DNA of 36,674 bases from NCBI RefSeq assembly GCF_023897065.1, contig NZ_JAMHIV010000060.1:1-36674 (forward strand). Direction: 5' to 3'. The stretch is from Crossiella sp. SN42. GTDB taxonomy: Bacteria > Actinomycetota > Actinomycetes > Mycobacteriales > Pseudonocardiaceae. Position 1 is the stretch's first letter. The number at the start of each line of letters is the position of its first letter. The notes under the pieces are model-generated. The model ran no database searches and was not told the DNA's origin. It saw only the letters and a program-made list of their open reading frames with translations. A program made the translations under genes and the position numbers. Positions 1 to 9,197 of the stretch are shown here, in pieces.

Positions 1-2557
1 AGCGGTCGAACTCACGGGCGGCCAGCGCCCGCACGATGCCCGCGCGGCCCTCGTTCACCAGACGGAGCAGGGCAGGCGGGTGGTCGCCAGCGGCGATCCA
101 GGCGTCCGCGGCCTTGACCGTGGCCTCCTCCACCGCCCAGGACGGGAACAGGCCGATCACCACCGGCATCGCCCGGTCGCTGCCGCGGCGCTGCCACACC
201 TCGGACACCTCGGCGAAGTAGCGGCTGGTGTAGCCGGCCAGCAGCTCCTTCTGCCCGGGGTGGGAGAAGCCGTTGATCAGCGACTCGTTGGTGGAGTTGG
301 ACAGCTCGTCGTCGTGCACGGCCCGGCGCCAGGTCTCCGCCTTGTTCTCCTCGGTCGGGATCAGCGCGGTGGCCAGCTCCGCCTGCCGCTTGCCGGTCGC
401 GGTGGCATCCCGCGCCAGCTCGGCCGCGATGTCGGTCTCGTCGGCGCGGGCGTGTGCCACCAGGGCACGGAGGATCCGCCAGCGCAGGTCCGCGTCCACG
501 GTCAGGCCGTCCAGCACGTTGGTGCCGTCGTACCAGCCCTGCAGTACGGCCAGCTCGACCTCGCCGAGCACCGAGGAGGTCAGCGCGTTGGCGAAGGCCA
601 GCTGGTGGTCCGAGCCCGGCTCCGCGGTGGTCGCCAGGTCCAGCACGCGGGTGGAGAAGCGGGACCAGCCCTCCGGCCGCCACGCCGGGTCGGCGTAGGA
701 GGACAGGGCGGTCTGGGCCTGCGCGAGCAGCCGCTGCACCACGCCGACCTCGGTCTCGGCGTGCACGCCGCCGAGCACCAGGGTGACGAAGTCGCGGGCC
801 TTCAGCTCGGCCTCGCGGGTCATCTCCCAGGCCGCCGACCAGCACAGCGTGCGCGGCAGCGGCTCGGTGATGTGCGCGATCCGGTCGATCAGGGTGACCA
901 GCGAGTCCGGATCCAGCCGCATCGTGCAGTAGGTGAGGTCGTCGTCGTTGACCAGCACCAGCTTGCCGCGGTGCACGCCGACCAGCTCGGGCACGTCGGT
1001 GCGCTCGCCGTCCACGTCCACCTCGACCCGGTGCACCCGGGACAGCTTGCCGTCGGCGTCCTCGTCGTAGATGCCGATGGCCAGCCGGTGCGTGCGCAGC
1101 TCACCGGCGCCGGGCCGGGCGCCGCCCTGCAGCACCGCGAACCTGGTGAACCTGCCGTCGGAGCCCACCTCGAACCGGGCGCGCAGCGAGTTCAGCCCGG
1201 TGGTCTGCAGCCACTGCGCGCTCCACCAGGACAGGTCCCGGCCGGAGGCCTGCTCCAGCGCGACCAGCAGGTCGGCCAGGGTGGCGTTGTCCCAGGCGTG
1301 CTTGTCGAAGTACACCCGCAGCCCGGCCAGGAAGTTGTCCAGGCCCACGTAGGCCACCAGCTGCTTGAGCACGCTGGCGCCCTTGGCGTAGGTGATGCCG
1401 TCGAAGTTGACCTCCACGGCCTCCAGGTCGGGCATCTCGCAGGCGACCGGGTGGGTGGAGGGCAGCTGGTCCTGGCGGTAGGCCCAGGACTTCTCGATGT
1501 TGGCGAAGGAGGTCCAGGCGTGCTTGTACTCGGTGGCCGAGGCCTGCGCGAGCACACTGGCCCAGGTGGCGAAGGACTCGTTCAGCCACAGGTCGTCCCA
1601 CCAGCGCATGGTGACCAGGTCGCCGAACCACATGTGCGCCATCTCGTGCAGCAGGGTCTCGCACCGGCGCTCGTAGTCGTAGCGGGTGACCCTGGAGCGG
1701 AAGATGTACTCCTCGCGGAAGGTCACGCAGCCCGCGTTCTCCATCGCGCCCGCGTTGAACTCCGGCACGAAGCACTGGTCGTACTTGCCGAACGGGTAGC
1801 GCACCCCGAAGGCGTTGTTGAAGAACTCGAAGCCCTGCTTGGTCTCGGTGAACAGCCGCTCGTGGTCGGCGAACTCGGCCAGCGAGGCGCGCACGTAGAG
1901 CCCGAGCGGGATCTCACCCTCGCTGTCGGTGTACACGTCGCGCCACTCCGCGTACGGACCGGCGACCAGCGCGACCAGGTAGGTCGACATCGGCTTGGTG
2001 GTCTCGAAGACGTGCCGGACACCGCCCTCGGCCTGCTCGGTGGACTCGGTGGCGCTGTTGGACAGCACCTTCCAGTCCGCGGGCGCCAGCACGGTGAGCT
2101 GGTAGACCGACTTCAGGTCCGGCTGGTCGAAGCAGGCGAACATGCGCTTGGCGTCCGCGGTCTCGAACTGGGTGTAGAGGTACACCCCGTCGTCCACCGG
2201 GTCGACGAAGCGGTGCACGCCCTCACCGGTGTTCATGAACCGGCAGTCGGCCTCGATGACGAGCTCGTTGCGCTCGGCCAGGTTCGGCAGCGTGATCCCG
2301 TCCTCCTCGCGGAAGTCGGAGACGTCCAGCTCGACGCCGTTGAGCACGGCCCTGCGCACCCCGGCGGCCACCAGGTCGACGAAGGTCTGGGCGCCGGTCT
2401 CACGGCTGGCGAACCGCACCGTGCTGGTCGAGCGGAACGTGTTCTCGCCCGGCCCGCCCGCTCCGTCGGTGAGGTCCAGCTCGATCGCGTAGGACTCCAC
2501 CTCCAGGAGGGCGGCACGCTGCTGTGCCTGCTCGACCGTGAGGTTCGGTGCGGCCAC
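1..2557 (-). CDS. pepN: Aminopeptidase N (M1 family), C-terminus cut by window edge
   Basis: Cytosolic zinc metallo-aminopeptidase that removes N-terminal residues from peptides. The minus strand carries one open frame of 852 codons from GTG at 2557 to the window edge. It shows the M1 exopeptidase motif GAMEN and the zinc motif HEMAHMWFGDLVT, with the downstream glutamate in LWLNESFATW. Mycobacterial PepN is about 860 residues, so only a few C-terminal residues should be missing. The GTG start is preceded by GAGGTGA about 4 bases upstream, and the translation begins with the family-like stretch VAAPNLTVEQAQQRAALLEV. It is divergent from the nitroreductase gene, as in M. tuberculosis (Rv2467/Rv2466c). 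Peptide recycling downstream of the Clp protease encoded later in the window is plausible but inferred. Confidence 0.96.
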   Translation of the reverse strand, partial: MAAPNLTVEQAQQRAALLEVESYAIELDLTDGAGGPGENTFRSTSTVRFASRETGAQTFVDLVAAGVRRAVLNGVELDVSDFREEDGITLPNLAERNELVIEADCRFMNTGEGVHRFVDPVDDGVYLYTQFETADAKRMFACFDQPDLKSVYQLTVLAPADWKVLSNSATESTEQAEGGVRHVFETTKPMSTYLVALVAGPYAEWRDVYTDSEGEIPLGLYVRASLAEFADHERLFTETKQGFEFFNNAFGVRYPFGKYDQCFVPEFNAGAMENAGCVTFREEYIFRSRVTRYDYERRCETLLHEMAHMWFGDLVTMRWWDDLWLNESFATWASVLAQASATEYKHAWTSFANIEKSWAYRQDQLPSTHPVACEMPDLEAVEVNFDGITYAKGASVLKQLVAYVGLDNFLAGLRVYFDKHAWDNATLADLLVALEQASGRDLSWWSAQWLQTTGLNSLRARFEVGSDGRFTRFAVLQGGARPGAGELRTHRLAIGIYDEDADGKLSRVHRVEVDVDGERTDVPELVGVHRGKLVLVNDDDLTYCTMRLDPDSLVTLIDRIAHITEPLPRTLCWSAAWEMTREAELKARDFVTLVLGGVHAETEVGVVQRLLAQAQTALSSYADPAWRPEGWSRFSTRVLDLATTAEPGSDHQLAFANALTSSVLGEVELAVLQGWYDGTNVLDGLTVDADLRWRILRALVAHARADETDIAAELARDATATGKRQAELATALIPTEENKAETWRRAVHDDELSNSTNESLINGFSHPGQKELLAGYTSRYFAEVSEVWQRRGSDRAMPVVIGLFPSWAVEEATVKAADAWIAAGDHPPALLRLVNEGRAGIVRALAAREFDR

Positions 2558-2637
2558 GGGTCACCTCGTGTTCTTGCTATTGGGGATGCACGACGTCAGG
2601 CATCAAACCACGAACGTCGAAACGGTTTCCCGCTCCC

Positions 2638-2664
2638 GGGAAGAGTTCGCCCCCGCGCGCGGTT
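2638..2664 (+). promoter_or_regulatory. Sigma-R/SigH-type promoter for the nitroreductase gene
   Basis: GGGAAG at 2638-2643 and GTT at 2662-2664 are separated by 18 bases. This matches the GGGAAT-N18-GTT consensus of thiol-oxidative-stress ECF sigma factors (SigH in mycobacteria, sigma-R in Streptomyces). It lies about 60 bases before the ATG at 2725. The M. tuberculosis homologue Rv2466c is known to be SigH-dependent, which supports the assignment. Transcription should start near 2670. Confidence 0.68.
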
Positions 2665-2724
2665 GGTAGCAGGCAGGACGTGCTGCCCGAGGCTCGTCAA
2701 CAGCCATAAACCGAAAGAGGCGTC

Positions 2725-3339
2725 ATGAGCGCTGAGACCCCCCGAGTCGACTTCTACTTCGACCCGCTCTGCCCGTGGGCGTGGATCAGCTCGCGGTGGA
2801 TCCTGGAGGTCGAGCAGGTCCGTGACATCGACTTGCACTTCCGGGTGATGAGCCTGTCCGTGCTGAACGCCGGCCGCGACCTGCCCCCGGAGTACCAGGA
2901 GTTGCTGGAGAAGGGCTGGGGCCCGGTCCGGGTGGCCATCGCCGCCGCCAAGTCCCACGGCGAGGACATCCTCCGCCCGCTGTACACCGCGCTGGGCACC
3001 CGCATCCACAACGAGGGACGCGGCGACGACATGGACGGCGTGATCAAGGAAGCCCTGGCCGAGCTGGGCCTGCCCGCGGAACTCGCCGAGGCGGCCCACA
3101 CGACCGACCACGACGAGGCGCTGAAGGCCAGCCACCACGCCGGCATGGACCCGGTGGGCATGGAGGTGGGCACGCCGACCATCCACGTGGACGGGGTCGC
3201 GTTCTTCGGGCCGGTGCTGTCGAAGATCCCGAGGGGCGAGGACGCGGGGAAGGTGTTCGACGGGGCTCGGCTGCTCGCCGGGTACCCGCACTTCTTCGAG
3301 CTGAAGCGGACGCGGACCGAGGACCCGGACTTCTCCTGA
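2725..3339 (+). CDS. Mycothiol-dependent nitroreductase-like DsbA-family protein (Rv2466c family)
   Basis: A 204-residue thioredoxin-fold protein with an inserted helical domain. It closely resembles Rv2466c, the mycothiol-dependent reductase that activates some nitro-prodrugs and responds to oxidative stress. Family blocks are clear: [17 protein letters not shown] near the N-terminus, [30 protein letters not shown] and [13 protein letters not shown] at the end. The active-site motif reads CPWA, whereas the characterised mycobacterial protein has CPWC as I recall it, so only the first cysteine remains. Chemistry through one cysteine plus mycothiol is therefore inferred. The ATG has an AAAGAGG ribosome site 4 bases upstream. 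It is divergent from pepN and preceded by a sigma-R-type promoter. Confidence 0.92.
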   Translation: MSAETPRVDFYFDPLCPWAWISSRWILEVEQVRDIDLHFRVMSLSVLNAGRDLPPEYQELLEKGWGPVRVAIAAAKSHGEDILRPLYTALGTRIHNEGRGDDMDGVIKEALAELGLPAELAEAAHTTDHDEALKASHHAGMDPVGMEVGTPTIHVDGVAFFGPVLSKIPRGEDAGKVFDGARLLAGYPHFFELKRTRTEDPDFS

Positions 3340-3350
3340 GAGTGAGCTAG

Positions 3351-3384
3351 GGACCGCTTTCCGGCGCGTGCTGGAGGGCGGTCC
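3351..3384 (+). terminator. Rho-independent-type hairpin after the nitroreductase gene
   Basis: GGACCGC (3351-3357) pairs with GCGGTCC (3378-3384). An inner stem TCCGGC/GCTGGA closes a GCGT loop. The hairpin begins 11 bases after the stop codon and is followed by TTCGCTTG, a weak T-rich tail typical of high-GC genomes. Confidence 0.6.
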
Positions 3385-3450
3385 TTCGCTTGTGCGGCTG
3401 GGGTGGTGCCAGCGATCCGCGCCCGCGAGAGGGATCCTCGCCTCGTTCTG

Positions 3451-3581
3451 CGAATATGACCGGTCGTCTTGGGGTGGAGACGAATGTGACCGGTCGTCTT
3501 GGGGTGGAAGCGAATGTGACCGGTCGTCTTAAACGGGGGTAGGGGTCTGCTCGGCCTGAACTCAATATGACCGGTCGTCTT
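3451..3581 (+). repeat. Four-copy direct repeat with palindromic GACCGGTC core, 30-bp period
   Basis: The 14-base word TGACCGGTCGTCTT occurs exactly at 3457-3470, 3487-3500, 3517-3530 and 3568-3581. The first three are exactly 30 bp apart and share flanks CGAATRTGACC...GGGGTGGAR. The fourth lies 51 bp further on and keeps CAATA before the core. The central GACCGGTC is a perfect palindrome. The array sits between a terminator and the leader of the aldehyde dehydrogenase gene. Constant spacing near three helical turns fits a multi-site protein-binding region, but a minisatellite or mobile-element remnant is also possible. No coding function is supported. Confidence 0.85.
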
Positions 3582-3589
3582 ACCCGGGC

Positions 3590-3814
3590 TGCGACAAGCA
3601 CCCGCGCCGGGCCGCCACCTGACCGATCCCGGCCATCCACCCGCCCCAGCCCAAATCCCGCCCAGCTTCACCTCAAAACCCGCCCTGCTCCACGCCAACC
3701 CCCGCCCTGCCCCACCCCAAGCCCGCCCTCAAACCCTGCCCAACCGCCCTCTTCTCGTCCTTTGTGGACACCCAGCACCCCAACCCCCGCCCCGCTCCAT
3801 GACACCCTGACCCC
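3590..3814. other. Cytosine-tract leader with G-quadruplex potential on the minus strand
   Basis: This gene-free stretch has very few guanines on the plus strand and repeated CCCGCCC words every 15-25 bases. Runs of C at 3699-3703, 3705-3707, 3710-3713, 3715-3718, 3722-3724 and 3726-3728 have loops of 1-3 bases. A second set is at 3771-3773, 3778-3781, 3784-3788 and 3790-3793. The complementary minus strand therefore fits the G3+N1-7 quadruplex rule twice. The second set ends about 20 bases before the aldehyde dehydrogenase ATG, so it would lie in the template strand of the leader. No ribosome site or open frame with family similarity was found here. Confidence 0.6.
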
Positions 3815-5188
<1,374 letters not shown>

Positions 5189-5273
5189 CCGGGGCACTCC
5201 TCCGCTCGTGTCACACTCGTAGGTGACCGGATGGGGCCGCCGCCCCCTCCCCACTCAACGGAGCGTGGACGAG

Positions 5274-6647
5274 TTGGCGATTAGCGTCTTTGAGCTGTTC
5301 AAGATCGGTATCGGGCCGTCGAGCTCCCACACCGTGGGACCGATGCGGGCCGCATGCACGTTCGCCAACGGCCTGAAGGCGGACGGGCTGCTGGCCGACA
5401 CGGTGACCGTGCGCTCGGAGCTGTTCGGCTCGCTGGGCGCCACCGGCCACGGGCACGGCAGCGACAAGGCCGTGCTGCTCGGCCTGGAGGGCGAGGACCC
5501 GGAGACGGTGGACACCTCCTCGGTCGAGCCGAGGGTGGCCGCCATCCGCGAGCGGCGCAGGCTCCGGCTGCTGGGCAGCCACGAGATCGCCTTCGAGGAG
5601 CGGACCGACCTGGTCATGCACCGGCGCAAGTCGTTGCCGTACCACCCCAACGGCATGACCTTCGCCGCGCTGGACGCCTCGGGGCAGGAACTGCGCAGCC
5701 GGACCTACTACTCGGTCGGCGGCGGTTTTGTGGTGGACGAGACCGCCGCGGGCGCCGACCGGATCAAGGTCGACGACACCCCGGTCCGGCACCCGTTCCG
5801 CAACGGCGTGGAACTGCTGGAGCGCACCATCGAGACCGGCCTGCCGATCAGCGGCGTGATGCTGGCCAACGAGCTGTCCTGGCGCACCGAGCCCGAGGTG
5901 CGGGAGGGCCTGCTGCACATCTGGCAGGTCATCCAGGACTGCGTGCGCAGCGGCTGCGCGCGCGAGGGCACCCTGCCCGGCGGGCTGAAGGTGCAGCGCC
6001 GCGCGGCCGGGCTGTTCCAGACCCTGTCCAACGAGCACTACACCACCGACCCGCTGCGGGTGATGGACTGGGTGACCCTGTTCGCGCTGGCGGTCAATGA
6101 GGAGAACGCGGCAGGCGGCCGGGTGGTCACCGCGCCCACCAACGGCGCGGCCGGGATCGTGCCCGCGGTGCTGCACTACTACGCCCGGTTCGTGCCGGGC
6201 GCCAACGACGACGGCGTGGTCCGCTTCCTGCTGACCGCGGGCGCGATCGGCCAGCTGTTCAAGGAGAACGCCTCCATCTCCGGCGCCGAGGTCGGCTGCC
6301 AGGGCGAGGTCGGCTCCGCCTGCTCGATGGCCGCGGCCGGCCTCACCGAGGTGCTGGGCGGCACCCCGGAGCAGGTGGAGAACGCCGCGGAGATCGCCCT
6401 GGAGCACAACCTGGGCCTGACCTGCGACCCGATCGGCGGCCTGGTGCAGATCCCGTGCATCGAGCGCAACGCGGTCGCCTCGATCAAGGCCATCACCGCC
6501 TCCCGGATGGCGCTGCGCGGCGACGGCACGCACTTCGTCTCGCTGGACAAGGCGATCAAGACCATGCGCGAGACCGGCGCCGACATGAAGGTCAAGTACA
6601 AGGAGACCGCGCGCGGCGGCCTGGCCGTCAACGTCATCGAGTGCTGA
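5274..6647 (+). CDS. sdaA: L-serine ammonia-lyase (iron-sulfur L-serine dehydratase)
   Basis: Converts L-serine to pyruvate and ammonium using a [4Fe-4S] cluster. The protein is the single-chain form, with the beta domain first ([14 protein letters not shown] near residue 11) and the alpha domain second. Candidate cluster cysteines are at about 342 (GCQGE), 384 (TCDPIGG) and 395 (QIPC), with another at 350. The C-terminus is [17 protein letters not shown] chose TTG at 5274 because it gives the usual start [11 protein letters not shown] and sits 10 bases after GGAG at 5260-5263. GTG at 5265 and GTG at 5223 are in-frame alternatives that add 3 or 17 residues. The length of 457 is normal. It follows the aldehyde dehydrogenase by 85 bases and could be cotranscribed. 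Confidence 0.94.
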   Translation: MAISVFELFKIGIGPSSSHTVGPMRAACTFANGLKADGLLADTVTVRSELFGSLGATGHGHGSDKAVLLGLEGEDPETVDTSSVEPRVAAIRERRRLRLLGSHEIAFEERTDLVMHRRKSLPYHPNGMTFAALDASGQELRSRTYYSVGGGFVVDETAAGADRIKVDDTPVRHPFRNGVELLERTIETGLPISGVMLANELSWRTEPEVREGLLHIWQVIQDCVRSGCAREGTLPGGLKVQRRAAGLFQTLSNEHYTTDPLRVMDWVTLFALAVNEENAAGGRVVTAPTNGAAGIVPAVLHYYARFVPGANDDGVVRFLLTAGAIGQLFKENASISGAEVGCQGEVGSACSMAAAGLTEVLGGTPEQVENAAEIALEHNLGLTCDPIGGLVQIPCIERNAVASIKAITASRMALRGDGTHFVSLDKAIKTMRETGADMKVKYKETARGGLAVNVIEC

Positions 6648-6789
6648 GCCCGCTCCGGCCGCCAGTGATCGACTGGGTCGGCGGAGTGCCTGCTCGGTGC
6701 CGTTCTGCGGCTGTTTTGAGGCTGTGGAAGACAAGCGCGCGCACGACCTGGAAGTGAACTGGGCGTAGCCGACTGTCGCCTCCCATCTG

Positions 6790-6816
6790 TTTCCGGACGG
6801 CATCACCCTGTAGCGT
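6790..6816 (+). promoter_or_regulatory. Possible promoter of the cold-shock gene
   Basis: TTTCCG at 6790-6795 and TAGCGT at 6811-6816 are 15 bases apart, a short spacing for an actinobacterial housekeeping promoter. If real, the mRNA leader would be about 95 bases, in line with the long structured leaders usual for cold-shock genes. The rest of the 6648-6917 interval shows no gene. Confidence 0.3.
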
Positions 6817-6917
6817 CATGGCCGCTCGCTCTGTCCACGAGGCCTGCTCGTGGGCGGCGCGGGGGTGAGACGGGACCACTGCCATTGGTGGTACCGCTCG
6901 CATTGACGAGGAGTTTT

Positions 6918-7121
6918 ATGGCAACCGGCAAGGTCAAGTGGTTCAACGCGGAAAAGGGCTTCGGCTTCATCGCCCAGGACAGCGGCGGACCTGACGTGTT
7001 CGTGCACTTCTCGGCCATCCAGGGCTCCGGTTACCGGTCCCTGGAGGAGAACCAGGCCGTGGAGTTCGAGGTCGTTCAGGGCCCCAAGGGTCCTCAGGCG
7101 GATCGGGTCAGCGCGATCTGA
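6918..7121 (+). CDS. Cold-shock domain protein
   Basis: A 67-residue single cold-shock domain, a small OB-fold that binds single-stranded RNA and DNA and melts secondary structure. RNP1 reads KGFGFI and RNP2 reads VFVHF. The N-terminus [16 protein letters not shown] and the C-terminus [10 protein letters not shown] are typical of actinobacterial CspA proteins. The ATG at 6918 follows a strong GAGGAG 4-5 bases upstream. An upstream in-frame extension to 6885 would add residues with no family match and is not used. It is followed 16 bases later by a strong hairpin terminator. It is likely an abundantly translated monocistronic gene. Confidence 0.97.
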   Translation: MATGKVKWFNAEKGFGFIAQDSGGPDVFVHFSAIQGSGYRSLEENQAVEFEVVQGPKGPQADRVSAI

Positions 7122-7136
7122 TTTCGTTCACGACGC

Positions 7137-7175
7137 ACCGCGGGCCCGCATCCCCATCGGATGCGGGCCCGCGGT
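7137..7175. terminator. Perfect 17-bp hairpin terminator shared by convergent genes
   Basis: ACCGCGGGCCCGCATCC (7137-7153) and its exact complement at 7159-7175 enclose a 5-base loop. TTTGTCT follows on the plus strand. It lies between the stop codons of the cold-shock gene (plus) and the HTH regulator gene (minus) and probably ends both transcripts. Confidence 0.88.
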
Positions 7176-7198
7176 TTGTCTGGAGTAGTTCTGGGCGG

Positions 7199-8188
7199 CT
7201 AGTCCCAGTCCCAGCGCACGCCGTAGATGCCGGGCGAGACGTCCAGCGAGACGAAGTGCGCGGTGTTGGAGGCGCCCACCCACAGCTCCTGCACGTCCTG
7301 CTCGGGCGCGTTGGCCAGCTGGCGGTGGTAGCGGAAGCAGCGCGCCGGGACCATCGCCGGGTCGAAGTGCACCTGGAGCACGTAGTCCCGGGCCGGGGTC
7401 CGGAAACGCCGGTCGTAGAAGTGCGCGGGAGTGGTCGACTGGCACTCCAGCTCGAACTCCATGATCGTGGTGTCCCCGGCGGAGAGCACCCGGTCGAGCA
7501 CCAGCTCGGCCACCATGAAGTTGCTGTCGGGGTCGAAGCGCACCCGGCCCAGCCGGCAGTACCGGGTCGAGGTGATCAACGGCGCCGGGCGGTCCGGGTC
7601 GTCGCCCCGGTAGTAGAGGAAGTGCCGGGAGACCTTGTCGACCTCGGCGCGCACCACCTCCCGCACCCGCAGGCTCTTCTCCGAGCGGTCCGCGCCGAGC
7701 AGGTAGGTGTCGTGCACGCTCAGCCTGGTCAGCTGCGAGGTGGAGGGCACCTCCAGCCGCTCCAGCAGCTTGGTCAGGCCGTCGGGGGACTCCCACAGGC
7801 GCTCGGTGTCCAGGCTGCCGGGGGTGTGCGAGAGCCAGCGGCCGCGCGGCCGGCGCGGGCCGAGCAGGCTCATCAGTGAGTTCGCCGGCAGGCGCAGCAC
7901 CTCTTCGAGGATGTGCACCCCGCGCAGCGAGTCCGGGCGCTCCGGGCGGCTGCGCCCGTGTCGCCAGTAGCTCAGCGTGGTCAGGCTGACCTTCACCCCA
8001 CGCTGGGCGAGCCGGTACTGGATCCGGTCCAGGCTCAGCCCGCTTGCCTCGATCGCGAGGTGCAGGGCTCTGGAGAACGGGCCCTTCTGCAGCACTTCGG
8101 CCAGCTCACGGCTGGGTTCGGGCAGAGCGGGGGAGCCGTTGTACACCGGCCGGTGCGCAGTCGTGGTCGGCTGCGGCTCTTGGTGCAC
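7199..8188 (-). CDS. HTH (XRE-like) domain protein, conserved in actinobacteria
   Basis: A 329-residue protein of unknown role. Its first third holds a helix-turn-helix segment (GLSLDRIQYRLAQRGVKVSL followed by TLSYWRHGRSRPERP), resembling phage-repressor-type DNA binding. The remaining 200 residues form a beta-rich region with paired tracts such as VELVLD-type strands and ends with GIYGVRWDWD, with no catalytic motif I recognise. The GTG start at 8188 has AGGAGG 5 bases upstream. An in-frame ATG at 8230 would add 14 residues but has a poorer ribosome site. It stands alone between a shared terminator and its own promoter region. A ligand-sensing or developmental regulator is an inference. Confidence 0.8.
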   Translation of the reverse strand: MHQEPQPTTTAHRPVYNGSPALPEPSRELAEVLQKGPFSRALHLAIEASGLSLDRIQYRLAQRGVKVSLTTLSYWRHGRSRPERPDSLRGVHILEEVLRLPANSLMSLLGPRRPRGRWLSHTPGSLDTERLWESPDGLTKLLERLEVPSTSQLTRLSVHDTYLLGADRSEKSLRVREVVRAEVDKVSRHFLYYRGDDPDRPAPLITSTRYCRLGRVRFDPDSNFMVAELVLDRVLSAGDTTIMEFELECQSTTPAHFYDRRFRTPARDYVLQVHFDPAMVPARCFRYHRQLANAPEQDVQELWVGASNTAHFVSLDVSPGIYGVRWDWD

Positions 8189-8244
8189 GAGCACCTCCTC
8201 GCCACGTGGCAGGCAATCACAGGGAGTCACCTACGACGCTGACT

Positions 8245-8267
8245 TGACACTTGTCACACGGAGCATA
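8245..8267 (-). promoter_or_regulatory. Candidate promoter and operator of the HTH gene
   Basis: On the minus strand TATGCT (8262-8267) resembles a -10 element. Just downstream, TGACA-CT-TGTCA (8245-8256) is a perfect 5-bp-arm inverted repeat covering the expected start of transcription. Autoregulation by the HTH protein is plausible. No convincing -35 was seen. Confidence 0.4.
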
Positions 8268-8368
8268 GTTCAGCTCACCGAGCCAGGCGAGGTGAAGCCC
8301 GATTGAGTAGGTACTCTCGGACTTTACGCAACAGACCGATGGCTCAGTGTCACAAGTATTTGGTGCTG

Positions 8369-9184
8369 CTAGGCGTGGCCAGAGTGATTGGTAACACTTT
8401 GGAGTGCATCTGCGGTGAAGTCTTCAGGGTACGGGGAGCGACGCAGTGCCGCAGCGCGATCCAGCCGCCCGGCGCTGACCTCGGCACACAGCTCGGCCAC
8501 CCGGCCCAGCTCGGCCAGCTGCTCCCGCACGAAGGCCCGGTCCACCGGCTCACCGTGCCCCGGCACCACCACCGAGGGCTTGAGCGCCAGCACCTGCTCC
8601 ACCGCGGCGGGCCAGGCCAGCGGCCAAGACCCCTTGAACGCCGGGGGCGCGCCCTGCTCGACCAGGTCGCCGGTGAAGACCACCGAGACCTCGGGCAGCC
8701 AGACCAGCAGGTCGTGGTCGGTGTGCCCGTGCTCGGTGGGCAGCAGCTCCACGACCCGCCCGCCCAGGTCCAGCTCGGTCCGCTCGGCCACCGGGTGGGT
8801 CGGCGGCACCGGCTCGGCGGCCAGGATCGCCTCGGCCACCTCGGGACGGCCCTGCTCGCGGTAGTACTCGCTCCAGGCCTTCTTGTCCGCCTCGGCGCCC
8901 GCGGCCAGCGCCGGGCCGCAGCGCTGGTGCGCCCAGATCTCGCAGGGCGCGAAGGCCGAGGCGCCGAAGCTGTGGTCGAAGTGCGCGTGCGTGAGCACCA
9001 CCCGCCAGGGCAGCGGGGTGACCTCGCGGACCGCGGCGGCCAGCTCCGCGCCCTGCACCCCGTCCCCGCGGGTGTCGATCACCAGGCATCCCTGTTCGCC
9101 GAGCACCAGCCCGGTGTTGAGGTCCAGCTCGGTGTGCCTGCGGACCAGCACACCCTCGGCGACCTCGACCCAGCGACCGTCCAC
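8369..9184 (-). CDS. Metallo-beta-lactamase-fold hydrolase
   Basis: A 271-residue member of the metallo-beta-lactamase superfamily. Zinc-binding motifs appear in order: THAHFDHSFG near residue 65, HGHTDHD near 155, TGDLVE near 173 and VVVPGHGEPV near 210. The overall form resembles glyoxalase II-like and other small-molecule esterase or lactonase branches. The substrate is unknown. The start is GTG at 9184 with an AAGGA-type ribosome site. It begins 13 bases after the ComB-family gene ends, so the two are very probably cotranscribed. Nothing in the sequence suggests antibiotic hydrolysis. Confidence 0.9.
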   Translation of the reverse strand: MDGRWVEVAEGVLVRRHTELDLNTGLVLGEQGCLVIDTRGDGVQGAELAAAVREVTPLPWRVVLTHAHFDHSFGASAFAPCEIWAHQRCGPALAAGAEADKKAWSEYYREQGRPEVAEAILAAEPVPPTHPVAERTELDLGGRVVELLPTEHGHTDHDLLVWLPEVSVVFTGDLVEQGAPPAFKGSWPLAWPAAVEQVLALKPSVVVPGHGEPVDRAFVREQLAELGRVAELCAEVSAGRLDRAAALRRSPYPEDFTADALQSVTNHSGHA

Positions 9185-9197
9185 GACCCGTCCTTCC

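Noticed and set aside
80-2728. Open frame of 882 codons on the plus strand
   Set aside because: It is the complement shadow of pepN; its translation is low-complexity and pepN shows catalytic motifs on the minus strand.
3451-3581. CRISPR array
   Set aside because: The intervals between copies are identical or nearly so and only about 10-16 bases, with no cas gene; a CRISPR has unique spacers of about 30 bases.
3347-3698. Minus-strand peptides with repeated KTTGHI-like units
   Set aside because: They are the translation of the DNA repeat array, with no ribosome site and no family match.
5189-5273. Serine- or glycine-responsive riboswitch upstream of sdaA
   Set aside because: The 85-base gap lacks the paired elements expected of a known aptamer.
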